DNA of 48,545 nucleotides. It comes from Pseudideonella sakaiensis. GTDB taxonomy: Bacteria; Pseudomonadota; Gammaproteobacteria; Burkholderiales; Burkholderiaceae_C. Positions 1 to 7,319 of the stretch are shown here, one piece after another; position 1 is the stretch's first letter, and each line of letters begins with the position of its first letter. The DNA is taken from positions 1 through 48,545 of the forward strand of contig NZ_BBYR01000051.1 in assembly GCF_001293525.1 (NCBI RefSeq), read 5' to 3'. The notes beneath the pieces were generated by a model. The model had not been told where the DNA came from. It did not search any database and saw only the letters and a program-made list of their open reading frames with translations. The position numbers and the translations under genes were made by a program.

Positions 1-125
1 GTTTTAAGTCCAGAAGACTCGGCATGCCTTTCAGCACACCTCGCCATCTCAACTCTCCACGCCCACGCTTATCGGCTGTTTGTTTTTAAAGAACTCTGCC
101 GGTCGACTTGTCGACAGCAGCAAAG
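1..125 (-). ncRNA. 5' leader of a ribosomal RNA operon with boxB and boxA (partial)
   Basis: Reading leftward, a hairpin (GTCGAC repeats at 102-107 and 110-115, flanked by CTGC at 96-99 and GCAG at 117-120) is followed by GTTCTTTAAAAACA (81-94), a close match to the rrn boxA antitermination signal. The sequence after it (about 20-80) resembles the leader that precedes 16S rRNA in betaproteobacteria. The mature 16S 5' end is not reached, so this is only the leader portion of the transcript. NusB/S10-dependent antitermination is the known role of such elements. Between this leader and ptsI (163-437) I see no gene. A GCGCCG/CGGCGC hairpin at 345-363 lies downstream of ptsI but has no T-tract. 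Confidence 0.75.
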
Positions 126-162
126 AGATGGGACTTTAGCACCTTCTCTTCGTTGTCGTCAA
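126..162 (-). promoter_or_regulatory. Probable rRNA operon promoter (P1-like)
   Basis: On the minus strand a -35 TTGACG (157-162) and a -10 TAAAGT (133-138) are separated by 18 bp, with an A/T-rich stretch just upstream (about 161-182) that could act as an UP element. The likely transcription start is near 126. The promoter points toward position 1 and is followed by boxB/boxA antitermination elements, so it most likely drives a 16S-23S-5S operon whose structural genes lie off the left edge. Promoter hexamers are read directly; their activity is inferred. Confidence 0.75.
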
Positions 163-437
163 GCTTTTCCCGACTATTTTGCAGTGTCATCGCTGATCAC
201 TGCGGTCGGTCGGGCTTGGCCGACGGCTCTCAAATCGGGCAGTGGCAGGGCATTGGTTCCGCCCACAACTGCCTTTTCTTGAAGGCCCTTCGTTGCGCGC
301 TTTCGTGAACAGCGAAGACCGCGACTGTAGCATGCTTTCGAAGCGCGCCGCAAGCCTCGGCGCACTTTCCGCGGCAAGCCCCGCCCCTGCGTTCCGCTCC
401 GGCACCGCCCGGGGGCCGCGGAGACGGCTTGGCGAGA

Positions 438-2204
438 TCAGAGCTGGAGCAGCCGGCGCGCCTCCTGCTCCGGCTCCTCGTGCGCCAGGATCGCCGGCAG
501 GCGCGCGGCGAGCTTGCGCGTGTCCGCCCGCAGGATGCGCTGCTTGATCAGCGGAATACGCGCCGGGTGCATCGAGAAGCTGCGCAGCCCCATGCCGAGC
601 AGCAGCTCCGTGAAGGCCGGGTCTCCGGCCATCTCCCCACAGACGCAGACTTCCTTGCCAGCTGCGCGCGCCATGCCGATCGTCGTCGAGAGCATCTGCA
701 GCACCGCGGGGTGCCAGGGGTCGTAGCAGTGGGCAACGGCCTCGTCGGAGCGGTCCACCGCCAGCGTGTACTGGATCAGGTCGTTGGTGCCGATCGAGAC
801 GAAGTCGAAATGGCGCAGGATGGTGGGCAGGATCAGCACCGCGGCTGGCACCTCGATCATCGCGCCCACCTGCACGTCCCCGGTGGCCTGGCCCGCTTCC
901 GCCAGCTGGGCGCGTGCGCGCTCGATCGCCTCCAGCGTCTGACGGATCTCGCGCAGCTGCGCCACCATCGGGATCAGGATGCGCACGCGGCCGTGCACGC
1001 TCGCGCGCAGGATCGCCCGCAGCTGGCGGCGGAACATCGCGGGCTCGGCCAGGCTCCAGCGGATCGCACGCAGGCCGAGCGCCGGGTTCAGCGCGTGTTC
1101 GTGCCGCAGGTCGTTGACGGTCATCCGCTCCAGCGGCTTGTCGGCGCCGATGTCCACCGTGCGGATGGTGACCGGCAGGCCGTTCATCGCCTGCGCTGCC
1201 TGCGTGTAGGCCGCCACCTGCTCTTCCTCGTCGGGCAGCGCGCCATTGCGGTTCATGAACAGGAACTCGCTGCGGAACAGGCCGACGCCCACCGCGCCGG
1301 CCTCGAGGGCGGCCGGCGCGTCGCTCGGCAACTCGATGTTGGCAAGCAGCTCCACCGGCTCGCCGTCCAGCGTCACGGCCGGCGTGTGCCGCAGCCGGGC
1401 CAGGCGCACCCGCTCCAGCTCGCTCTGGCGCTGCCGGAAGCGGTATTCCTCCAGCACGATCGGCGACGGGTTGACGATCACCACGCCGCAATCGCCGTCG
1501 ATGACGACCCAGTCGTCCTGCCGGATGATGCGGCTCGCCTCGCGCGCGCCCACCACCGCAGGGATGTCCAGGCTGCGCGCGACGATCGCGGTGTGCGAGG
1601 TCTTGCCACCGACGTCGGTGACGAAGCCGGCAAAGACGCTGCGCTTGAACTGCATCATGTCCGCCGGCGAGATGTCGTTGGCCACCAGCACCAGCGCGTC
1701 CTCGCCCGCGCCGTCGCGGCCGCCGGGCAGGAGCTGGTGCGCGAGCGGCCCACCCGCGGCGCCGCGGCGCGCCATCGCACGCAGCATCTGCTCGACCACC
1801 TGCTCCAGGTCCGCCTTGCGCTCGCGCAGGTACTCGTCCTCCATCTCGTCGAACTGGCGGGCGAGGACCTCGAGCTGGGCCGACAACGCCCACTCGGCGT
1901 TGTAGCGCCGGCCGACGATCCACTGCTTGGTCGCGGTGGCGAGCATGTCGTCGTGCAGCAGCATCAGGTGCACATCGAGCAGGGCCGAGAGCTCACTCGG
2001 CGCATCGGCAGGCAGGTCTCGCTGCAGCGCCTCCAGTTCGGCCGCGACGGTGTCGCGCGCTTCGCGCAGGCGGCGGATCTCCGCGTCCGTCTCGGCGGCG
2101 TCGATGAAGTAGTGCGCGACATCGACGCGGCTGGAGGCAACGAGCACCGCGCGCCCGATCGCGACGCCCCGGGAGACCGGAAGACCGAAGACCTGGATGC
2201 TCAT
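438..2204 (-). CDS. ptsI: Phosphoenolpyruvate-protein phosphotransferase (PTS Enzyme I)
   Basis: Enzyme I autophosphorylates with PEP and passes the phosphate to HPr. The 588-residue protein has the family's normal length and order: N-terminal HPr-binding/phosphohistidine domain with GGKTSHTAIVAR at about 199-210 (active His204), then the PEP-binding TIM barrel with RTVDIGADKP, the IGTNDLIQYTLAVDR signature and the active-site Cys in the CVCGEMAGDP segment. HPr (3284-3553) and an EIIA (3522-3989) lie upstream on the same strand, but an opposite-strand acyltransferase separates ptsI from ptsH. ptsI therefore probably uses its own promoter; TAGCAT at 2211-2216 ends 6 nt before the ATG and there is no clear Shine-Dalgarno sequence. 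In bacteria with only this soluble set, the relay is usually regulatory rather than sugar-transporting. Confidence 0.97.
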   Translation of the reverse strand: MSIQVFGLPVSRGVAIGRAVLVASSRVDVAHYFIDAAETDAEIRRLREARDTVAAELEALQRDLPADAPSELSALLDVHLMLLHDDMLATATKQWIVGRRYNAEWALSAQLEVLARQFDEMEDEYLRERKADLEQVVEQMLRAMARRGAAGGPLAHQLLPGGRDGAGEDALVLVANDISPADMMQFKRSVFAGFVTDVGGKTSHTAIVARSLDIPAVVGAREASRIIRQDDWVVIDGDCGVVIVNPSPIVLEEYRFRQRQSELERVRLARLRHTPAVTLDGEPVELLANIELPSDAPAALEAGAVGVGLFRSEFLFMNRNGALPDEEEQVAAYTQAAQAMNGLPVTIRTVDIGADKPLERMTVNDLRHEHALNPALGLRAIRWSLAEPAMFRRQLRAILRASVHGRVRILIPMVAQLREIRQTLEAIERARAQLAEAGQATGDVQVGAMIEVPAAVLILPTILRHFDFVSIGTNDLIQYTLAVDRSDEAVAHCYDPWHPAVLQMLSTTIGMARAAGKEVCVCGEMAGDPAFTELLLGMGLRSFSMHPARIPLIKQRILRADTRKLAARLPAILAHEEPEQEARRLLQL

Positions 2205-2239
2205 CGCCCCATGCTAGCAGCGGGCGCGCCACGCGCGCA

Positions 2240-2283
2240 GCGTCACCGGCCCGTCATGCGGGGGTCACCGCGGCGTCACCGCG
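2240..2283 (+). promoter_or_regulatory. Four tandem 11-bp direct repeats, candidate Pho box
   Basis: GTCA occurs at 2242, 2253, 2264 and 2275, exactly 11 bp apart, in the units GCGTCACCGGC, CCGTCATGCGG, GGGTCACCGCG and GCGTCACCGCG. PhoB boxes are tandem 11-bp direct repeats around CTGTCAT, one helical turn apart. The second T of that consensus is C or G here, so the match is partial. CAGCAT at 2290-2295, about 7 bp after the array, is a plausible -10 toward the OlsB-like gene. The array could instead act on ptsI, which starts 36 bp away on the other side. Confidence 0.5.
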
Positions 2284-2387
2284 ACGGCCCAGCATCGCTG
2301 CACCGCTCCGTCTCCGCCCCTGGGCCGCCGATGGCTGATCCACGTACCCCGGCCGGCGTGTGCGAGCACCCTGGAGTTCCACGCGCC

Positions 2388-3215
2388 ATGCATGCCCCCC
2401 TGACCCCGCTCACTTCGCCCGGGCGGCTCCGCCTGATCGATCCGGCCGCCCTGAACGGCGCCCTGCCGGCGCGCCGGGTGGTCGGTTTCGAAACCGCGTG
2501 GGCACGCCATGCGGACGAGGTGGCGGAGGCCCAGCGCCTGCGCCACCGGGTCTTCGTGGAGGAGCTCGGCGCCCGCCCGCGCGTGCCGCCGGGCACCCCG
2601 GCCGGCCACGAAGCCGACCTGTTCGATGCGCACTGCGAGCACCTGCTCCTGCGCCCGCGCCACGACGACGGCTCCTGCGGGCCCGTGGTGGGCACCTACC
2701 GGGTGTTGACGGCCGCCGCGGCGCGCCGCACCGGCGGCTTCTGCAGCGACACCGCCTTCGACCTGACCCGCCTGCGGCCGCTGCGCGCCCGGATGGCCGA
2801 ACTCGGCCGCGCCTGCGTGGCGCCGCAGTGGCGCGCCGGGTTCGCGGTCGGTGCACTGTGGGGCGCCCTGGCCGAGTTCATGCCCGGCCACGGCGTCGAA
2901 ACCGTGATCGGCTGTGCCAGCCTGGGCCTGCGCGACGGCGGCCATGCCGCCGCCAGCCTCTGGGAGCGCCTGCGCGCGGGCCACCTCGCACCGATCGAGC
3001 ACCACGTCCAGCCGCGCATCGCGCTCCCGGTCGAGGCGCTGTCGCACCAGCTCGCGGTGGAGACTCCGGCGCTGCTGCGCGCCTACCTGCGCTGCGGCGC
3101 CCGGCTGCTCGGTCCGCCGGCGTGGGATACGGACTTCCAGACGGCGGACCTGCCCCTCATGCTCCGGCTCGCCGACCTGCAGCCCCGCTGGCGCCGGTTG
3201 CCGGCCGCGCGCTGA
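2388..3215 (+). CDS. OlsB-like N-acyltransferase (ornithine lipid synthesis candidate)
   Basis: A 275-residue member of the GNAT/autoinducer-synthase-like acyltransferases. Segments matching L-ornithine N-acyltransferase (OlsB) are AQRLRHRVFVEELGA (49-62), the DAHCEHLLL strand (80-88), VGTYRVL (101-107), AELGRACV (137-144), the IGCASL strand (174-179) and GPPAWDTDFQTADLPLML (242-259). OlsB transfers a 3-hydroxyacyl group from acyl carrier protein to ornithine, giving lyso-ornithine lipid at the inner membrane. The O-acyltransferase partner OlsA is not in the window. The start is the ATG of the last in-frame Met before conserved sequence. The gene sits on the opposite strand between ptsI and ptsH. 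An upstream Pho-box-like array fits the known phosphate-starvation control of ornithine lipids. Related exosortase-associated acyltransferases are a less likely alternative. Confidence 0.75.
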   Translation: MHAPLTPLTSPGRLRLIDPAALNGALPARRVVGFETAWARHADEVAEAQRLRHRVFVEELGARPRVPPGTPAGHEADLFDAHCEHLLLRPRHDDGSCGPVVGTYRVLTAAAARRTGGFCSDTAFDLTRLRPLRARMAELGRACVAPQWRAGFAVGALWGALAEFMPGHGVETVIGCASLGLRDGGHAAASLWERLRAGHLAPIEHHVQPRIALPVEALSHQLAVETPALLRAYLRCGARLLGPPAWDTDFQTADLPLMLRLADLQPRWRRLPAAR

Positions 3216-3283
3216 GCGCCGGCGGCGTCGTCCGTCCTGCGCCACGGAGGGGCCCCCGGCCACCGCCGGCGCGCGCCGCGCGC

Positions 3284-3553
3284 CTACTGACCTTCGCCGA
3301 ACTTGTCGTCGAACAGCGCGACGATCGCGTCGGTGGCGGCCTGCTCGTCGCTGCCATCCACCTCGAGCTCGAGCTGCGCACCGAGCCCCGCCGCCAGCAT
3401 CATGACGCCCATGATGCTCTTGGCATTGACGCGCCGTCCCTCGCGCGACAGGAAGATCTCGCTGCGGAAGCTGCCGGCGAGCTTGCTCAGCTTGGCCGAG
3501 GCGCGGGCATGCAGGCCGAGCTTATTGCTGATGCTGATGGGCGTTCGGATCAT
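3284..3553 (-). CDS. ptsH: Phosphocarrier protein HPr
   Basis: HPr carries phosphate from Enzyme I to EIIA. The 89-residue protein has GLHARAS with the phosphoryl-accepting His15, and the regulatory Ser46 inside NAKSIMGVMML. The Ser site fits control by HPr kinase, common in betaproteobacteria, though no hprK is in the window. Its start overlaps the end of the EIIA gene by 32 bp, which suggests translational coupling. Downstream, ptsI is not adjacent because an acyltransferase gene on the opposite strand intervenes. Confidence 0.97.
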   Translation of the reverse strand: MIRTPISISNKLGLHARASAKLSKLAGSFRSEIFLSREGRRVNAKSIMGVMMLAAGLGAQLELEVDGSDEQAATDAIVALFDDKFGEGQ

Positions 3554-3989
3554 GGGACGGGGGCTTCTGGGCCTGGTTCTGCGGGCGCGAGCCGCTGAGC
3601 TGCATCACGCCCTGCGTCGCGCCGGCGAGCGCGCGGGTCACCAGCAGGTCGAGCTTGTCGTCGGCGTAGCACAGCGACCGCCAAAGCATCGGCACGTTGA
3701 CCCCGGCGACGACCCTCACCTGCACGCCGGCCAGGGCCGAGAACTGGCCCGCCAGGCGCTGCGACACGTTGCAGGGGGTCGCGCCGAACACATCGGTGAG
3801 GATCAGGGCGTCGGGGTTGCGCACCGCCGCGAGCAGCTCTCGCGCAGCGGCCTCGATGTCCTCGGGCGACATCTGCGGCAACACGTCGAAGGCCTCGAGG
3901 CGCCGGGCACAGTCGGGAAAGGCGTGCTGCGCGACGGTCTTCAGCGACGACGCAAGCGGGGCGTGGGCAATGATCAGGAGGCCGGGCAT
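3522..3989 (-). CDS. PTS mannose-family EIIA component
   Basis: A 155-residue single-domain EIIA of the mannose family, beginning MPGLLIIAHAPLA with His9 as the expected phosphorylation site. The conserved DVFGATPCN segment follows near the middle. No membrane EIIC/EIID or EIIB genes are nearby, so the EIIA-HPr-Enzyme I set probably forms a regulatory relay, as reported for similar orphan EIIA-Man proteins of betaproteobacteria. An upstream in-frame extension exists, but the ATG at 3987-3989 gives the standard N-terminus. It overlaps ptsH by 32 bp. The 163 bp before it (3990-4152) holds no recognisable gene. Confidence 0.92.
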   Translation of the reverse strand: MPGLLIIAHAPLASSLKTVAQHAFPDCARRLEAFDVLPQMSPEDIEAAARELLAAVRNPDALILTDVFGATPCNVSQRLAGQFSALAGVQVRVVAGVNVPMLWRSLCYADDKLDLLVTRALAGATQGVMQLSGSRPQNQAQKPPSHDPNAHQHQQ

Positions 3990-4152
3990 CGTGTTCCAGG
4001 TCAGGGCCGGCCGTGCCGGCCGCCCGGCTCGGCAGGCACCGAGTCGCCAATGATCCCCACTCGGACGGACGAGCGCAACCGCGGCGGCCCGTCGGGCGCG
4101 CCGCTGGCGCGTGCCTGCAACCTCCGCGCGACACCTGTCGCCCGCTGCCGTG

Positions 4153-4761
4153 TCATCCCGCCAGCTTGAGGGAGCCGAAGAAGGTCTCGGCGGCCCGCGC
4201 ATCCAGCGTGCGGCCGATCACCGTGGCCTGGTAGATGCGCTCGCCGCGGCAGAACCAGCGCACCTGCGCGCGCGTGGCCCCATCGGCATGCCGGCCCTCG
4301 AGGGCCAGGGCCTGCGCGAGCGGGTGCGGTGTCTCGCCGGCCACCGGCGCCGCGGCCCACGCCGGGCCGGGCGCCGGCGCCGCGCCGCCGAGGTTGGCCT
4401 GCAGCGCCTCGCGCAGCGCCTGCAGCAGCGGCCCCTGGCGGGACGGATCGGCGGCGTCGACGCGCGCCACCGCATAGACCTGGCCGCCCGCCTCGCAGGA
4501 CAGCATGCGCATCGCCACGACGCCGCCGGCCAGCGGCACACGGCGCTCGCGCTGCTCCGGCTTGCAGGGCAGCCACAACGCCAGGGCTTCGTCCGCGCGC
4601 AGTTCTCGCCAATCGTAGGTCGCACTGCAGGCGGCCAGGGCCAGGGCCAGGGCCAGGGCCAGGGCCAGGGCCAGCGCCAGGGCCGGGCCCCGGGCCGCTG
4701 CCGGCGCGCGCGCCCGCACCCCCGCGGACGCGGCCTGCGCTGAACGTCGACGTTCTGCCAT
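4153..4761 (-). CDS. Putative lipoprotein with (Leu-Ala)8 signal peptide
   Basis: A 202-residue protein that I cannot place in a named family. It has a basic N-terminus, a hydrophobic core made of eight Leu-Ala pairs (about residues 28-43) and a LAAC lipobox with Cys45, so it is probably a lipidated envelope protein. The mature part includes conserved-looking segments such as WRELRADEA and FFGSLKLAG at the C-terminus. The core is encoded by a tandem GGCCAG repeat, described separately. GATAAT at 4769-4774 lies 7 nt before the ATG, suggesting a leaderless or nearly leaderless transcript. It is divergent from the CoA-transferase gene, 35 bp away. Confidence 0.7.
   Translation of the reverse strand: MAERRRSAQAASAGVRARAPAAARGPALALALALALALALALAACSATYDWRELRADEALALWLPCKPEQRERRVPLAGGVVAMRMLSCEAGGQVYAVARVDAADPSRQGPLLQALREALQANLGGAAPAPGPAWAAAPVAGETPHPLAQALALEGRHADGATRAQVRWFCRGERIYQATVIGRTLDARAAETFFGSLKLAG
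4633..4686. repeat. GGCCAG hexanucleotide tandem repeat
   Basis: Seven perfect GGCCAG copies run from 4633 to 4674, followed by two degenerate copies (CGCCAG, GGCCGG). The repeat lies inside the signal-peptide core of the lipoprotein gene at 4153-4761, where each unit adds one Leu-Ala pair. Because the unit is 6 bp, gain or loss of copies keeps the frame and changes only the core length. Confidence 0.9.
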
Positions 4762-4796
4762 CGCCCGGATTATCGGGTGGCCTCACAATCGGTGAC

Positions 4797-6062
4797 ATGC
4801 CGATGCCGCAGACACCGATGGACACGCCTGCCGACACCAGCCTCGCCGGCGTGCGCGTGCTCGACCTGTCCCGGGTGCTCGCCGGGCCCTGGTGCACCCA
4901 GACGCTGGCCGACCTCGGCGCCGACGTGATCAAGGTGGAGCGCCCGCGCGGGCCGACCCACCCGGGCGGCGATGACACCCGCGGCTGGGGCCCGCCCTTC
5001 CTGAAGGACCGCGACGGCCGCGAGACCAGCGACGCCGCCTACTTCCTCGGCACGAACCGCAACAAGCGCTCGATCACGCTCGACATCGCGCGGCCCGAGG
5101 GCCAGGCGGTGGTGCGCCGGCTGGCGCAGCAGGCCGACGTGCTGGTGGAGAACTACAAGGTCGGCGACATGGCCCGCTACGGGCTGGACGCCGACAGCCT
5201 GCGGGCCCTCAACCCGCGGCTGGTCTACTGCTCGGTGACCGGCTTCGGCCAGACCGGGCCCTACCGCGAGCGCGCCGGCTACGACTACGCGATCCAGGGC
5301 CTCGGCGGCCTGATGAGCGTGACCGGCGAACGCGACGACCTGCCGGGCGGCGGCCCGCAGAAGGTCGGCGTCGCGGTGGCGGACCTGTTCACCGGCCTGT
5401 ACGCGACGGTCGCGATCCTGGCCGCACTGCGCCACCGCGACCGCAGCGGCGAGGGCCAGGTCGTCGACATGGCGCTGCTCGACACCCAGGTCGCGATGCT
5501 CGCCAACCTCGGCGCCGGCTACCTGTGCACCGGCCAGGCGCCGCGCCGCGCCGGCAACGCGCACCAGAACATCGTGCCCTACCAGGTCTTCGAGGTGGCC
5601 GACGGGCACGTCATCCTCGCCGTCGGCAACGACGGCCAGTTCGCGAAGTTCTGCGGCGTCGCCGGCGAGGCCTGGGCCGAGGACCCGCGCTTCGCCCGCA
5701 ACGCCGACCGCGTGCGTCACCGGGAGACCCTGGTGCCGCTGATCGCCGCGGTGATGCGCCGGCGTCGGCGGGCCGACTGGCTGGGGGCGCTCGAGGCAGC
5801 GAAGGTGCCCTGCGGCCCGATCAACAGCCTGGCCGACACCTTCGAGGACCCGCAGGTGCTGGCGCGCGGCATGCGCGTCGAGTTGACGCATCCGCAGGCC
5901 GGCCCGCTGCCGCTCGTCGCCAGCCCGATCAAGCTGTCGGCCACGCCGGTGAGCTACCGGCGCGCGCCGCCGCTGCTGGGCGAGCACACGGACGAGGTGC
6001 TGGAGGCCGCCGGCTTCGACGCCGCGGCCCGCGCCGCGCTGCGCGCCCAGGGGGTGGTGTGA
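4797..6062 (+). CDS. CaiB/BaiF class III CoA-transferase
   Basis: Moves CoA between carboxylic acids. The 421-residue protein starts MPMPQTPMDTP, then has the family opening LAGVRVLDLSRVLAGPW (about 16-32), KVERPRG, the EGQAVV region and VGVAVADLFTGLYA, whose Asp196 is the expected catalytic aspartate. Length is normal for one-subunit members. Substrates cannot be told from sequence. In-frame ATGs exist at 4797, 4803 and 4818; the first is chosen because CACAAT (4784-4789) ends 7 nt before it, as in other genes here. No Shine-Dalgarno is visible. It diverges from the lipoprotein gene. Confidence 0.9.
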   Translation: MPMPQTPMDTPADTSLAGVRVLDLSRVLAGPWCTQTLADLGADVIKVERPRGPTHPGGDDTRGWGPPFLKDRDGRETSDAAYFLGTNRNKRSITLDIARPEGQAVVRRLAQQADVLVENYKVGDMARYGLDADSLRALNPRLVYCSVTGFGQTGPYRERAGYDYAIQGLGGLMSVTGERDDLPGGGPQKVGVAVADLFTGLYATVAILAALRHRDRSGEGQVVDMALLDTQVAMLANLGAGYLCTGQAPRRAGNAHQNIVPYQVFEVADGHVILAVGNDGQFAKFCGVAGEAWAEDPRFARNADRVRHRETLVPLIAAVMRRRRRADWLGALEAAKVPCGPINSLADTFEDPQVLARGMRVELTHPQAGPLPLVASPIKLSATPVSYRRAPPLLGEHTDEVLEAAGFDAAARAALRAQGVV

Positions 6063-6117
6063 TCACCGCCGCCGCTGCGCGTCCGCCGGCCCCGCACCCT
6101 CCCGCCAGGGCCGCCCG

Positions 6118-7215
6118 GTGAACGGGGACAGCGCCGGCGCCGACCCGACGCAGTGGCACGAGCTGCTCGCCAGCGTCGGCGCCGAGGTGGCGGCCCCGCT
6201 GACGCTGGCGCTGGAGCGCATCCAGGCCATGGTCGCCACCGGCCGCATCGACGCCGAGGGCCTCGCCGGCCTGCGCACCGAGGTGGAGGCCGCCCGCCGT
6301 GTCGGCATCACCGCGCAGCAGCTGAGCCGCTTCGCCTCGCGCCGGCTGCGCCTGTCCCATGAGCGCCTCCCGCTGACGGAGCTGTTGCGCGAGGTGCTGC
6401 AGCACCGGGCGCGCGACGCCGCGGCCCGCGGGTGCCGCCTGGACACGTCGCCGCGCCCGAAGGATGCCGAGGTGCTGGCCGATCCGACACTGCTGCAGGG
6501 CCTGCTCGACAGCCTGGTGGACTGGGCGCTGCAGCACGCCGCGGTGGAGGTGTTGTTCGACGTGTCGATCAAGACCTGGCCGGCGCACGCCCGCCTGTCC
6601 TGCAGTTTCGCGCTGCCGCAGCCGGAGGACGGCCGTCCGCCCGAGCCGCCTTCGGCCGACACCCTGGCCTGGCGGCTGATCGAGCAGATCGCGCACACGA
6701 TGGACCTGCTGATCGAGCGCCCGGACGAGGCCGGCCGCGTCGTCGCGGTGTTCGAGTTCCCGCGCACCGCGAACAACAGCCTGGAAGGGGCCAGCAGCAT
6801 CGACCTGAGCGACGACGCCGCACCCGGCCCGAGTTCGCTGCCGCTGGTGGGCAGCCGGGTGCTGGTGATCGCGTCGCGGCGCGAGGTGCGCGCGCGCATC
6901 CGCGACGCCATCCACCACATGGGCCTGGCCATCGACCTGGTCTCGTCCATTGCCGAGGCCGAGGAGTTCTGCCGCGACGGCCTGCCGGACGGCGTGATCG
7001 TCGAGGGCATCCTGGCCGGCGAGCGGCTGGCGCGGCTGCAATCGGAGCTGTGGGCCGAGGTCCCCACGCTGGCCTTCGTCGAGATCGTCGAGGAGGGCGA
7101 CGCCTACGAGATGTCCGATGCCGCGAACGGCCGCCACGTGGCGCGGGTGGGGCGCGCCGCGCTCGACACCGCGCTGCCTTCGGTGCTGCTGTTCGAGCTG
7201 TCGAAGGCTTTGTAG
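6118..7215 (+). CDS. Degenerate histidine-kinase/receiver-like protein
   Basis: A 365-residue protein of unknown function, starting at GTG. Residues 45-215 resemble the dimerisation/ATPase part of a histidine kinase, with an LTELLREVL helix and an ADPTLLQGLLDSLVDWALQHA-type N-box helix. No phosphoacceptor H-box is seen, and Asp135 stands where the N-box Asn is expected. After a linker, residues 245-365 resemble a receiver domain, but GVIVEGIL puts Glu296 at the phosphorylation Asp position and the conserved Lys is not evident. The domain order looks like a hybrid kinase that has lost both phosphotransfer sites. It may act as a scaffold or nucleotide sensor; that is inference. It follows the CoA-transferase by 55 bp on the same strand. 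Confidence 0.6.
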   Translation: MNGDSAGADPTQWHELLASVGAEVAAPLTLALERIQAMVATGRIDAEGLAGLRTEVEAARRVGITAQQLSRFASRRLRLSHERLPLTELLREVLQHRARDAAARGCRLDTSPRPKDAEVLADPTLLQGLLDSLVDWALQHAAVEVLFDVSIKTWPAHARLSCSFALPQPEDGRPPEPPSADTLAWRLIEQIAHTMDLLIERPDEAGRVVAVFEFPRTANNSLEGASSIDLSDDAAPGPSSLPLVGSRVLVIASRREVRARIRDAIHHMGLAIDLVSSIAEAEEFCRDGLPDGVIVEGILAGERLARLQSELWAEVPTLAFVEIVEEGDAYEMSDAANGRHVARVGRAALDTALPSVLLFELSKAL

Positions 7216-7319
7216 GCGCCCCCGAGACCTGCCGTTTCGCGTCGGACCCTCGCGGGGATCGATAAAACGGATGCGGGCACCGCGGACCGCGGCACGGGGC
7301 CCTGCGTGACGCGGCGCCC

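Noticed and set aside
345-363. GCGCCG/CGGCGC hairpin as the ptsI terminator
   Set aside because: The stem is short and no T-tract follows, so it is not listed as a terminator.
429-2387. Long open frame on the plus strand over ptsI, continuous with the OlsB-like gene
   Set aside because: It is antisense to ptsI, composed of low-information Arg/His/Gln/Ala-rich sequence, and similarity to acyltransferases begins only after Met at 2388. High GC keeps such frames open.
3990-4152. Possible N-terminal extension of EIIA
   Set aside because: The in-frame extension is Arg/Ala-rich and lacks family similarity; the EIIA fold begins at MPGLLII.
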